Shown here in pieces: positions 18,081 to 27,114 of a stretch of DNA of 34,400 nt. The DNA lies in NCBI GenBank assembly GCA_005800325.1, contig SYFR01000362.1, positions 1 through 34,400 of the forward strand, written 5' to 3'. Under the pieces are notes generated by a model that did no database searches, was not told the DNA's origin, and saw only the letters and a program-made list of their open reading frames with translations. The translations under genes were made by a program, and so were the position numbers. The DNA comes from Myxococcales bacterium. GTDB taxonomy: Bacteria > Myxococcota_A > Polyangia > Polyangiales > Polyangiaceae. Position 1 is the first letter of the stretch; the number at the start of each line of letters is the position of its first letter.

Positions 18081-19790
18081 TCACCCCGGGGACTGGTGCG
18101 CGCCCGGCTCGCGCGTCGCGATCGCGTGCTCGGTCGCGGCATCGAGTTCGCCGCCGCCGAAGGCTGCTTCCTCGACCTCCGCGGCCCACTGGCGGACGTC
18201 GTCGCGCTCGCCGGCGACGGCCATGACCTGAGCAGGGGTGGGCTCGCGTGTGCGGTCGAAGGGGCGACCGGCTCCGCGCGTCCAGCTCACGAGGCGTGCG
18301 AGGAGCGACCGGCGCCGCGTCGACAGCGCGACGACGAGACGGCCGCCGCTCGGGAGGTGGCGCTTCACGGCGCTGTGTGTCGAGACGCTCGCCTCGAGCC
18401 AGAGCGTGTCGTGCCCTCGCTCGAGCCCGAACGCGAAGGTGCCGTCGCTGCCGCTCAGCGTGCGGGCCACGACCCCGTCGCCGTCGATCGCCGGCGCTCG
18501 CACGACGAGCTCGACGTTCGCGAGAGCGACGCCGTCGTGCGCGTCGACGACGCGGCCATGGAGATCGCCGCGCTCGTGGCCGGCCTCGAGCACATGGACG
18601 CCTGGTGGCAACGCACGCGCGGGCGGCGCAGCGGGCGCGGGGCGCTCGCGGCTGCGCTTCCACCCGGACAACGCCCAGGCGAGCGTGCGGATCACGAGCG
18701 CGAGGAGCGTCGTCCTCAGTACGGCGCTCGGCGGGCTCACGGCGACGCGAACGTCGAGCGCACGGCCGGCTCGCAAGTACGGCGACGCGGGTAAGAAACG
18801 AAGCGTGATCGCCGCCTCGCCGAGCGCGCCCGGATCGACCGGCACCTCGAGCACGGCGCGGCCATCGCGGAGCGGAACCGAAGCGACGCTGGCGCCGGAT
18901 GCAAGCGCCTCGACCGCGCCGACCGCGACGACGTCGAAAGCAGCCGCGCGGACGTGCAAGGCTGCGATGCCGCCACGCACGACGGCCTCGGGCTCGCGCT
19001 CGAGCTCGAGCCGGACCGTGCGAAAGCGCGTGACCGTCGCCTCGTCGCTCGCTCGCGCGAACGCGCCGTCGCCGTCGAAGCGCGCGCTCAGCTCGCCGAG
19101 TCCCGGCGGTCCGAGCCGGTCGCTCGCGATCTCGAAACGCGCCTTTTTGTCGCCACCGATCTTGGCCGTCGCGAGCTCGCGTTCGCCATCGCTGAAGAGT
19201 CGCACGACGAGCGGGTCGCCGAGCGAGAGCGCGTCTTCGATGTCCACGCGCGCCGCGATCACCGTCGTGCGCAAGTCGAGATCGATCTCGGTCGGCGGTG
19301 GATCGAACGTCACCGCCGCTCGGCGCTTGCGCGTCGCGTCTCGGTCGAAGGCGACGCTTGCGGTGGCAGCCGTGTGGTGCGCGTGGCCCGGGAAGCGGAG
19401 TCTCAATTCTCCGATGGGCGCGCCGCCCGCGAGACGCAGGCAGATCTCGCCGCGTGCTGCAGTCTGGACCCGCACGCCTCCGTCGAGCGGTGCGATCGAG
19501 ACGCGCGGCGTCGGACACCCGCCGACGTCCCGCGCGGAAAACGGTGCGGTCGAGGTCAGCTCGAGCCACGCCCTCTCGAGCGGCGCGCCGTCGTCGTCGG
19601 TGAGGGTCGCGCGGAGCTCGAGTGTACTCTTGTCCTCGAGGAACACTGCCTGGCCCGCAAGCCTTGCGCCCCCACGGACGCGCACGTCGAGCGCCGCGGC
19701 CGGCCCGACGGCAACGATCGCGGGGCCAAGAGCTGCGAGCGCTGCGCCGAGGCGCGCCTTCGTGCGAAGCGACCAAGAACCGCGGCTCAT
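18081..19790 (-). CDS. Membrane-anchored protein with Ig-like repeats and a carboxypeptidase regulatory-like domain
   Basis: N-terminal signal; TM region SAVLRTTLLALVIRTLAWALSGW; LHGRVVDAHDGVALANVELVVRAP...TLSGSDGTFAFGL regulatory-like module. ATG overlaps the yraN stop. Confidence 0.65.
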   Translation of the reverse strand: MSRGSWSLRTKARLGAALAALGPAIVAVGPAAALDVRVRGGARLAGQAVFLEDKSTLELRATLTDDDGAPLERAWLELTSTAPFSARDVGGCPTPRVSIAPLDGGVRVQTAARGEICLRLAGGAPIGELRLRFPGHAHHTAATASVAFDRDATRKRRAAVTFDPPPTEIDLDLRTTVIAARVDIEDALSLGDPLVVRLFSDGERELATAKIGGDKKARFEIASDRLGPPGLGELSARFDGDGAFARASDEATVTRFRTVRLELEREPEAVVRGGIAALHVRAAAFDVVAVGAVEALASGASVASVPLRDGRAVLEVPVDPGALGEAAITLRFLPASPYLRAGRALDVRVAVSPPSAVLRTTLLALVIRTLAWALSGWKRSRERPAPAAPPARALPPGVHVLEAGHERGDLHGRVVDAHDGVALANVELVVRAPAIDGDGVVARTLSGSDGTFAFGLERGHDTLWLEASVSTHSAVKRHLPSGGRLVVALSTRRRSLLARLVSWTRGAGRPFDRTREPTPAQVMAVAGERDDVRQWAAEVEEAAFGGGELDAATEHAIATREPGAHQSPG

Positions 19791-20155
19791 GTGAACGCCG
19801 CGCGAATGTACTCCACACGCGGGCCGCCTTCAGCGTCGAGATCGACCGAGGCCACATCGAACCGGAGACGTTCGATCCCCGGCCAGCGCGACGCCTGCTT
19901 GACCCACAGCAGCTCGGCAGCCCGACGCAGCCGCGCCTGCTTCTTGTGGTCCACGCTGTCGAGGGCGCCGGCCCACGCGCCTTTTCCGCGCGTGCGCACC
20001 TCCACGACGACGACCACCGCGCCGTCACGCGCCACGAGGTCGAGCTCGAGGCTGCCGAAGCGGAGGTTGCGCCCGATCACGTCGAGCCCGAGGTCGCGCA
20101 CGAACTGTTCGGCCACCGCCTCGGCGGCGCGCCCCCGCGCGGCACGCAGCGTCAC
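19787..20155 (-). CDS. yraN: YraN family protein (UPF0102)
   Basis: RAAEAVAEQFVRDLGLDVIGRNLRFGSLELDLVARDGAVVVVVEVRTR...KKQARLRRAAELLW, typical YraN motif arrangement. Confidence 0.88.
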   Translation of the reverse strand: MTLRAARGRAAEAVAEQFVRDLGLDVIGRNLRFGSLELDLVARDGAVVVVVEVRTRGKGAWAGALDSVDHKKQARLRRAAELLWVKQASRWPGIERLRFDVASVDLDAEGGPRVEYIRAAFT

Positions 20156-20166
20156 GAGTCAGGCGG

Positions 20167-21096
20167 TCACTTCGGGGTGCCCTGACAGCTCTCTCCGACG
20201 TGTCCGTCGACGGTGCCGCAGTTCACCGTCTCCTTTTCGAACGTCGTGCCCTGCTTGACGCAGTACTTTCCCGCGACGACCGCATCACCGAGACCGACGT
20301 TGGGTCGAATCTCGACGCACTCGTAGCCCTCGTCGCAGGTGCAGAAGTTGAAGTTCGCGTCGGCCTCGCTGGCGCCGTCGCTTGGCGGTCCACAGCGGCA
20401 CGAACAGTACACGGCGTCCTCGGCGTCGCGGCCCGAGTTCTGGTCGCACTGTCCGCACACCTCGACGGCGATCGGGATCCCGGTGCCGGGGACGTAGCAG
20501 CGCCGATCGCTCTCCGCATCCGAGAGCGGCAACGAGCACACCTTGATCTTGCACAGGCCCGCGTCCGAGTCGCAGGTGTAGCGGTCCGGGCACTGCGGGT
20601 TCGACGGATTGCAGCGGCAGAATCGGCCGTCCTTGTCGCACACCTCGTTCTTGCACGCAGGGTTGCGACCCATCTCGTCGTTGCAGTTGGCTGGGTTCGC
20701 CCCGCTACCACAAGGAGTGGGATCGCAGTCGTTGAAGAGGACGCCAGCGTCGAGGCACTGTTCGGTGCCATCGCACGCGCTTTCGCCCCCACTGCAGACC
20801 TTCGGCTCCGGCTGACCGTGCTTGCAGCTCGCGCGCCCCTGGAAGTGATTCACCAGGCAGACGCGCGTGTCGCACTGAAAGGACCGCGACTCGATGTTCT
20901 CTTCTTCGAGCGCGAAGCCCGAGAAATTCTCGCGGTACTCGTCTTCTGGGGTGCACGGATCGCCGACACCACCCGCGGGGCATCCGACCAACGCGACCGA
21001 CACGAATCCGCCCGCCACAAGGGTGGCAGAGAGCGCGCGTAGCCCACGAATCCAGCCGCCCACGACGGTGCTACCAACCCGAAAAGATCGCGACAT
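20167..21096 (-). CDS. Cysteine-rich lipoprotein
   Basis: Lipobox SVALVGC; about 31 Cys in the mature chain with EGF/TIL-like spacing (CTCDEGYECVEI, FCRCNPSNPQC). ATG at 21096 chosen. Confidence 0.8.
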   Translation of the reverse strand: MSRSFRVGSTVVGGWIRGLRALSATLVAGGFVSVALVGCPAGGVGDPCTPEDEYRENFSGFALEEENIESRSFQCDTRVCLVNHFQGRASCKHGQPEPKVCSGGESACDGTEQCLDAGVLFNDCDPTPCGSGANPANCNDEMGRNPACKNEVCDKDGRFCRCNPSNPQCPDRYTCDSDAGLCKIKVCSLPLSDAESDRRCYVPGTGIPIAVEVCGQCDQNSGRDAEDAVYCSCRCGPPSDGASEADANFNFCTCDEGYECVEIRPNVGLGDAVVAGKYCVKQGTTFEKETVNCGTVDGHVGESCQGTPK

Positions 21097-21277
21097 CAGA
21101 AGGTCATCTCCTACGTCCTCGCGCGAAGGTGACGGCCCCGCGAGGAGCGCAACGAATTGTGGAGCGTCAAGGTAGTCGAACGGACGCGGCACCGTCAACG
21201 ACTTGCGCCTCACGGCCTCCGCGCGGCCGAGCCGCCACCGCGGCGGGTGAATCACGCCCGTTTTGGCGATACGCTCG

Positions 21278-21307
21278 TTGACAACGGTCGCACCGGAAAA
21301 CTAGCAT
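21278..21307 (+). promoter_or_regulatory. Candidate sigma70-type promoter upstream of the gltC-like gene
   Basis: Perfect TTGACA (21278-21283), 18-nt spacer, TAGCAT (21302-21307); 60 nt before the ATG at 21367. Confidence 0.55.
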
Positions 21308-21366
21308 CGGTCGCCCAAAGCCGGAATTTCAAGTCAAGTTTCGGCGAATTGCGAAGGATCTCACGG

Positions 21367-23103
21367 ATGGCGAAGTCGTACCGCTGGTTGCTCGTGGCCC
21401 TGTCCCTCTCGCTCGGCGCAACCACCGCCGAGGCGCAAGGCAGGCGCGGGAAAAAGAACGGCAAGGACGAGAAGTCCGCGCCCGCGAAGGGCGGCAAAAA
21501 GACGATCGATCTCGACGCCGCCGAGGGCGACGACAAGGGCAAGGCCGAAGACGACGGCCCCGTAACCGCCGGCGAGATGACCGAGGCGGCCGCGCAGGCG
21601 AAGCGCCTATTCGATCAGGAGCGGTGGGGCGAGTCGGCGATGATGCTGAAGCAGGTCGTCGACGGCGAGACCAACGACGACGCCGGCAACCGCCAGATTG
21701 CACAGTATCACCTCGCGATCGCGCTCTACCGGCTCAAGTTTTTTCAGGCCAGCTACGACATTTTTCGCCGCGTCGCGGACAACCCGAACCACCTCAAGTT
21801 CAAGGAGACGCTGCTGTGGCTGGCCAAGCTCGCCACCCAGCTCCCGGAGCCGGCGGACATCATCGGCGCGGTCGGCAAGTACTCGAAGGATCAGGTCGCC
21901 CGCTTCAACAATGATCAGCAGCGCGATCTGTACTTTCAGCTCAACTACCTGCTCGGACGATCCATGTATCGCCAGCGTGAGTTCCAGCAGGGAATCGACC
22001 TCTTCTCGAACGTCAAGAAGGAGAGCCCCTACTTCGTCAAGTCCCAGTTCTTCATGGGGATCTCGTATGTGCAGTTGACGAAGAGCGCACCGGCCGTGCG
22101 CGCCTTTCAGCGCATCATCGACGCGCTCGACGAGGGCATCGAGGGCGTCGAGGACGAGGCACGCATGCGCGATCTGGCGAACCTCTCGATCGCCCGCACG
22201 CTCTATTCGGCGTCGACGAAGCTCGACCAGAACAACGTGCCGAAGATCGACGGGCAGAAGATTGGCTACGCCGTCCAGTATTGGAACCAGGTCGACGTCG
22301 CCAGCGAGTACTGGCTCGATGCGCTGTTCGAGCAGTCTTGGGCCTACTTCATGGCGAGCGACTTTCCGCGCGCCCTCGGCAACGTCCACACGATCCAGTC
22401 GCCGTACTTCCCCAACTCGTTCTACCCCGAGGCGGACATCCTTCGCGCCGTCATCTACTTCATGACGTGTCAGTACGACGACGCGACGTCGATCGTGGCG
22501 AAGTTTCAGACGCGCTACGAGCCGATTCAGAAAGAGCTCAATGCCATCCTGAAGCGCTTCGAGGGCGAAGGCAGCGAGCAGAAGTTCTACGAGTTTCTGA
22601 TCGCCGTGCGCGACGGCAAGGCGAACCTCTCACCCGCGGTCGAGCCCATCGTAAAAATAGCGCTCAGCGACCGCGAGCTGCTTCGCAACATCGAGTACGT
22701 CGCGGTGCTCGATCAGGAGCTCGAGCGGTTCGGCACCGCCAACAAGGGCTTCCAAAACAGCCCGGTCGGAGCCGACGTCGAGGACAACGTCAAGCTCGCG
22801 AAGACCAACGCCATTCGCAAGGCCGGCGAGCTGGCGCGACGCCGCTACCGCCGAAACCTCACCGAGCTCGGCGAGCATCTCCGTAGCGCGCAGAAGATCA
22901 TCGTCGATATCACGAACGCGCAGCGCAAGAAGCTCGACGAGGAGATCGAGGCGGGCAGGTGGTCCCAGGAGGACGCCTACGAGTTCGGCCAAGTGAAACC
23001 CGACGAAGAGCATGTGATCTGGCCCTTCGCGGACGAGTATTGGCGCGACGAGCTCGGCTTCTATCGCCAGGTGATGCAGTCGCAGTGCGGCAGCGGCAAG
23101 TAG
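21367..23103 (+). CDS. gltC: GltC-like (or NfsC-like) periplasmic TPR protein
   Basis: Signal peptide MAKSYRWLLVALSLSLGATTAEA, charged linker, TPR-type helices (AAQAKRLFDQERWGESAMMLKQVV..., QIAQYHLAIALYRLKFFQASYDIFRRV). Symbol inferred from architecture and context with neighbouring Glt-type genes. Confidence 0.6.
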   Translation: MAKSYRWLLVALSLSLGATTAEAQGRRGKKNGKDEKSAPAKGGKKTIDLDAAEGDDKGKAEDDGPVTAGEMTEAAAQAKRLFDQERWGESAMMLKQVVDGETNDDAGNRQIAQYHLAIALYRLKFFQASYDIFRRVADNPNHLKFKETLLWLAKLATQLPEPADIIGAVGKYSKDQVARFNNDQQRDLYFQLNYLLGRSMYRQREFQQGIDLFSNVKKESPYFVKSQFFMGISYVQLTKSAPAVRAFQRIIDALDEGIEGVEDEARMRDLANLSIARTLYSASTKLDQNNVPKIDGQKIGYAVQYWNQVDVASEYWLDALFEQSWAYFMASDFPRALGNVHTIQSPYFPNSFYPEADILRAVIYFMTCQYDDATSIVAKFQTRYEPIQKELNAILKRFEGEGSEQKFYEFLIAVRDGKANLSPAVEPIVKIALSDRELLRNIEYVAVLDQELERFGTANKGFQNSPVGADVEDNVKLAKTNAIRKAGELARRRYRRNLTELGEHLRSAQKIIVDITNAQRKKLDEEIEAGRWSQEDAYEFGQVKPDEEHVIWPFADEYWRDELGFYRQVMQSQCGSGK

Positions 23104-23135
23104 GCGCGATGCCCGCAGCGCGCGCGGGACGCTGC

Positions 23136-23155
23136 CCCGGGCCGACTTGCCCGGG
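23136..23155. terminator. Hairpin downstream of the gltC-like gene (possible terminator or processing site)
   Basis: CCCGGGC - CGACTT - GCCCGGG, 7-bp perfect stem, 6-nt loop; no clear T-tract. Confidence 0.35.
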
Positions 23156-23204
23156 CGCATATGTGCTCGGCGGTGTAGGCCCGCGGACGACGTGGTGTTT
23201 CTCG

Positions 23205-23324
23205 GGTAGCGTTGACTTTCGGTAGCAGGGTTGACTTTCGGTAGCAGGGTTGACTTTCGGTAGCAGGGTTGACTTTCGGTAGCAGGGTTGACCTTCGGTA
23301 GCAGGGTTGACTTTCGGTAGCAGG
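23205..23324. repeat. 19-bp intergenic tandem repeat, 5 full copies plus degenerate flanking partial copies
   Basis: GGTAGCAGGGTTGACTTTC at 23221, 23240, 23259, 23278 (one T>C) and 23297; leading copy at 23205 lacks AGG; trailing GGTAGCAGG at 23316. Confidence 0.98.
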
Positions 23325-23349
23325 CTCACAGCAAGCGAGCACGGTGGAT

Positions 23350-26300
23350 ATGACTAGATCGAAGGCGGATCGGTTTCGGGTTGGAATTCTGTCGGGCGTC
23401 GCGGCGCTCTCGGCCGCGCTCTTCGCGGCGCCCTCGCCGGCGAGCGAGTGCACCTCGTCGCAAGCTCAGAAGACGCTCGCCGAATGTCCGGGCGGGAAGT
23501 TTCAGTCGAACGTCACGAAGCGGCCCCAGGTGAGCTTCACGACGGCGCCGGAGGCCATCAAGAAGAAGGACCGGACCGACGACATCAAGCCGGTGAACCC
23601 GACCGACATCACGCAAACGGCACAGCGCGACGAGCGTGCCTCGCGCCTCAAGCCAAAGGTGCGAAAGCTCCTCTTGACCGAGATCGCCAACGTCGAGCGG
23701 CTTTACAAATCGACTCCGAAGAACGACAAGGACCGGCCCCAGCTCATGCGGCGCCTCGCCGAGGGCTACGTCGAGCTCGAGTCGAGCGCGTTCAAGGACA
23801 AGGTCGAAGGCGAGGTCCGGGCGCAGGAGCTGCGTGCCAAGGACCCGAGCGGCGCATCGAAGGCGAAAGACGGCGTCAAGAAGGCGACCGAGATCATCAA
23901 GGTCGCGCGCAAGAACGCGATCACTTTCTACAAGCAGCTCAAGGACCAATACCCGAAGTGGTGCCAGTTTCCGGACAACCCGGAAGGGCAGCAGGGGTGC
24001 ATCGACGAGGTGCTGTACTACCTCGCGTACGAATACGAGCAGGCCGGCGACCTCGAGAACGCGCGCTCGGCTTACCTCGAGCTCACGGAAAACTGGAAGA
24101 AGTCTCGCTTCGTGCCGAACGCCTTCCTCGCGTTCGGCGAGCTCTATTTCCAAGAGGCGCAGGGCGACCCGAGCAAGTGGCCATTCGCGCAGAACTTCTA
24201 CAAAGAGGTGCTCAAGTACGACCCTCCGGAAAATAAGCTCTGGGGCTACGCGGCGTACAAGCAGGCCTACGTCTTCTGGAATCAGGGCGACTATGCGACG
24301 GCGATCGAGCAGTTCAAGAAGGTCATCGAGTTCGGTGGCAAATTCCCGCAGCTCCCCAACGCGAAGAGCCTGGCGAGCAGCGCGCGCCGCGACATCATTC
24401 CGGTCTACGCGCTCAAGGGCGATCCGGCGAAGGCGCACGACTTCTTCCGGCCGCTGAGCGGCGATTCGGGCGTATCGAACGCGGGCACGATCACGATGAT
24501 GGAGGCCCTCGGCGCCAACCTCCTCGACACCGGCCACTACGACGAGGCGGTCATCCTCTATCGCGACCTGATGAAGCGGAACCAGGGCGACCAGCTCTGC
24601 TTCTACCAGGCGCAGATCACGCAGGCCATCATGGCCAGCAAGAGCGGCAACAAGCCCGCCATCGTCGCCGAGCTCGAGAAGCAGCTCGGCACCTACAAAG
24701 AGTTCATGTCGAGCCGGCACGAGAAAGAAAAGCTCAAGTGCGCGAACACGACGGCGGCGGTCATGAGCGAGACGGCGATGGCCTGGCACCTCGAGGCCGT
24801 CGGCTCGGGCGGCGTGCGCGGCACCGGCGACGCGAAGACGATGGATCAGAGCGAGAAGCTCTATTCGCTGGTCATCGATAACTTCACGCCCGATCAGTTC
24901 CGCGGGTTCACCTTCCCGCGAATTGTCAAAGAGGACTGGCCGACCGTCTCCAAGATTCGCTACGCGATGGCGGACCTCCTCTACTTTCAGAAGAAGTGGG
25001 AGAAGTGCGGACCGGCGTTCGATCAGGTCGTCGCCGACGACCCCAACGGGCCGAATGCGGCCGAGGCGGCGTTCGCCTCCGTGCTCTGCTACCAAAACAT
25101 CTATGCCCAGCAGCACGCGGACGGCTCGCATCGAAAGGGCGGTGGCCACCTCGACGATGGCGCCGCGAAGGGCAAGAAACCGCAGAGCGACGCCGACAAG
25201 CTTAAGGCGAAGGAGTTCTCGCCCGGGCAGAAGGGCATGATCACCGCCTTCAACCGGTATGTTTGCTACATCAAGCCGCCGGACTCCGACAAAGAGGCGC
25301 TCGAGCAATACGTCGAGGTGAAGTACGCGCGTGCTCGCACCTACTTCGAGGCTCAGCACTGGCAAGAGGCCGCCCTCGCGTTCCGCGATGTGGCCATGAA
25401 CCATCATCAGCTCGACGCCGGGCTCTACGCGGCGCAACTCTACCTCGAGGCGCTCAACGTTCTCGGGACGCGTGTCGATCCGCCGAATCCGGACTGCCTG
25501 CTCGACATGGAGCAGGACGTGCCGAAGTTCATCGAGTTCTTCTGCAAAGATGACAAGCAGAAGCAGGAGAACGAGGAACAGTGCTCGGTGCTCTTCCGCA
25601 TCCAACGCGACGTTCAAGCGAAGCGCGCGGAGGCGCTCGTAAAGAAGGCCGACGGGGGAGCATCCAACCGCATCAAGCTCTACGAAGAGGCCGGGCAGCT
25701 CTACTTCAACCTCTGGAAGCAGTACGGCGAGCCGGCGTGTCGCGATAAGAAGCCGACCTGCGAGAAGAACGACAAGATCCTCTACAACGCGGCGCGCGCG
25801 TTCCAGGCGGCCCGCCTCATCGCCAAGTCGATCAAGATCCGGCAGATCCTCATCAACCCCGAGTTCAACCTGCACCAGACGGAGTCGGCGAAGCTCGCGG
25901 TCTATGAAATCGGCGGCAACTACCAGGCCATCGCGGTCTACGAGCTGGCGGCCGAATGGTACGAGCGATTTGCCAACGAGAACCCCAAGCTCGAGAAGGC
26001 GGACGACGCGCTCAGCGACGCCGTCGTCCTGCGCCTTGGGCTCGGCCACAACGACAAGGCGATCGAGGACGCGAAGCTCTTCGGGCAGCGCTACGGCGCG
26101 AAAGAGCCCGCCAAGGCGGCCCAAATCGCGTTCGCGATCGGCTCGTATTACGGCGAGCGCGAAGACTGGAAGAACGCCGAGAAGGCCCTCTCCGGGCAGA
26201 TTGGCAAGATCGACCAGCAGGCTACCGTCGACGTGAAGCTTCAGGCCCACGCGCTGCTCGGCCGCACCTACGCGGCCCTCGGCAAGGCGCCTCAGGCCGA

Positions 26301-27114
26301 GAAGGAATTCGGCGTCGTTCGCGACACCTGGAAGGATCCGGCGGCCGTTCAAAAGGCGCTCGCGGCGCTCGGCGGTGGCAAAGCCGCCGAGGTGCGCCGG
26401 CTCGTAAAATCGCTCACCGCCGCGGGCGAAGCGCTGTTCTTCTTCGCTGAAAAAGCGCGCGTGGCGCAGGTCGATGCCCTGGCGTTCCCGGTCTACAAGG
26501 GCAAGGGCGATCCGAAGGACGTCAACGACTTCACCAAGACGAAGGTGAAGGAGTGGTACGAGTCCAAAGAGAAGGCCATCGACCTCGTCAACAAGGACTA
26601 CCTCAAGATCGTCGAGCTCAAGCCCGAGCCGCCGCCGATGTGGGTCATCAAGGCGGGAGCGAGCGTCGGAAAGATGTGGGGGCAGTTCGTCGCGGACTTC
26701 AACAACGCGCCGTACCCCAAGGACTGGGACAAAGACGCCTACGTCCCCGGCTTCGATCCGCCGCTGCATTTCCACGAGCTGCGCGCGAGCTACAAGGCGG
26801 GCCTCGCCGAGGCGAGCGAGAAGTACAAAATCCGCGCGAAGGGCGCCTTCGTGACGTGCCTCGGGTACTCGACGAAGTTCCAATACTTCGACAAGGACTC
26901 CCGTTCTTGCGAGAAGTGGCTCAGCAAGGAATACGGCAAAGAGTTTCACCTCATCGACGAGTTCCGCGGTGCGCCGACGCGCGTGAACTCTCCGCTTGCC
27001 GAGCGTCCGCAGGCCGTCGCTCATGACGGAACCTCGCTCGTCTACGACACGCGCGAGCAGGAGGACAAGGAGTCCGGCGCCGAGGCGAAGGACGCAAAGG
27101 CGGGCGACAAATGA
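23350..27114 (+). CDS. gltD: GltD/AgmU-like large periplasmic TPR protein
   Basis: About 1250 aa, signal-like N-terminus, many TPR-like units (YEYEQAGDLENARSAYLELTENW, YAAYKQAYVFWNQGDYATAIEQFKKVIEF, QAHALLGRTYAALGKAPQAEKEF). Size, order and overlap with the following TPR lipoprotein match the Glt/Nfs layout. GTG at 23344 is an alternative start. Confidence 0.65.
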   Translation: MTRSKADRFRVGILSGVAALSAALFAAPSPASECTSSQAQKTLAECPGGKFQSNVTKRPQVSFTTAPEAIKKKDRTDDIKPVNPTDITQTAQRDERASRLKPKVRKLLLTEIANVERLYKSTPKNDKDRPQLMRRLAEGYVELESSAFKDKVEGEVRAQELRAKDPSGASKAKDGVKKATEIIKVARKNAITFYKQLKDQYPKWCQFPDNPEGQQGCIDEVLYYLAYEYEQAGDLENARSAYLELTENWKKSRFVPNAFLAFGELYFQEAQGDPSKWPFAQNFYKEVLKYDPPENKLWGYAAYKQAYVFWNQGDYATAIEQFKKVIEFGGKFPQLPNAKSLASSARRDIIPVYALKGDPAKAHDFFRPLSGDSGVSNAGTITMMEALGANLLDTGHYDEAVILYRDLMKRNQGDQLCFYQAQITQAIMASKSGNKPAIVAELEKQLGTYKEFMSSRHEKEKLKCANTTAAVMSETAMAWHLEAVGSGGVRGTGDAKTMDQSEKLYSLVIDNFTPDQFRGFTFPRIVKEDWPTVSKIRYAMADLLYFQKKWEKCGPAFDQVVADDPNGPNAAEAAFASVLCYQNIYAQQHADGSHRKGGGHLDDGAAKGKKPQSDADKLKAKEFSPGQKGMITAFNRYVCYIKPPDSDKEALEQYVEVKYARARTYFEAQHWQEAALAFRDVAMNHHQLDAGLYAAQLYLEALNVLGTRVDPPNPDCLLDMEQDVPKFIEFFCKDDKQKQENEEQCSVLFRIQRDVQAKRAEALVKKADGGASNRIKLYEEAGQLYFNLWKQYGEPACRDKKPTCEKNDKILYNAARAFQAARLIAKSIKIRQILINPEFNLHQTESAKLAVYEIGGNYQAIAVYELAAEWYERFANENPKLEKADDALSDAVVLRLGLGHNDKAIEDAKLFGQRYGAKEPAKAAQIAFAIGSYYGEREDWKNAEKALSGQIGKIDQQATVDVKLQAHALLGRTYAALGKAPQAEKEFGVVRDTWKDPAAVQKALAALGGGKAAEVRRLVKSLTAAGEALFFFAEKARVAQVDALAFPVYKGKGDPKDVNDFTKTKVKEWYESKEKAIDLVNKDYLKIVELKPEPPPMWVIKAGASVGKMWGQFVADFNNAPYPKDWDKDAYVPGFDPPLHFHELRASYKAGLAEASEKYKIRAKGAFVTCLGYSTKFQYFDKDSRSCEKWLSKEYGKEFHLIDEFRGAPTRVNSPLAERPQAVAHDGTSLVYDTREQEDKESGAEAKDAKAGDK

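Noticed and set aside
17989-20028. 679-aa minus-strand ORF
   Set aside because: Arg/Ala-rich out-of-frame shadow overlapping YraN and the 18081-19790 gene, both of which have recognisable features.
23205-23324. CRISPR array
   Set aside because: The 19-bp units are directly adjacent with no spacers and no cas genes nearby.
22910-23453. Minus-strand ORFs reading LLPKVNPATESQPCYRKSTLL repeats
   Set aside because: A protein repeat here is just the 19-bp DNA array read in all three phases (57-nt = 19-codon period); no start context or homology, and mostly antisense to gltC/gltD-like genes.
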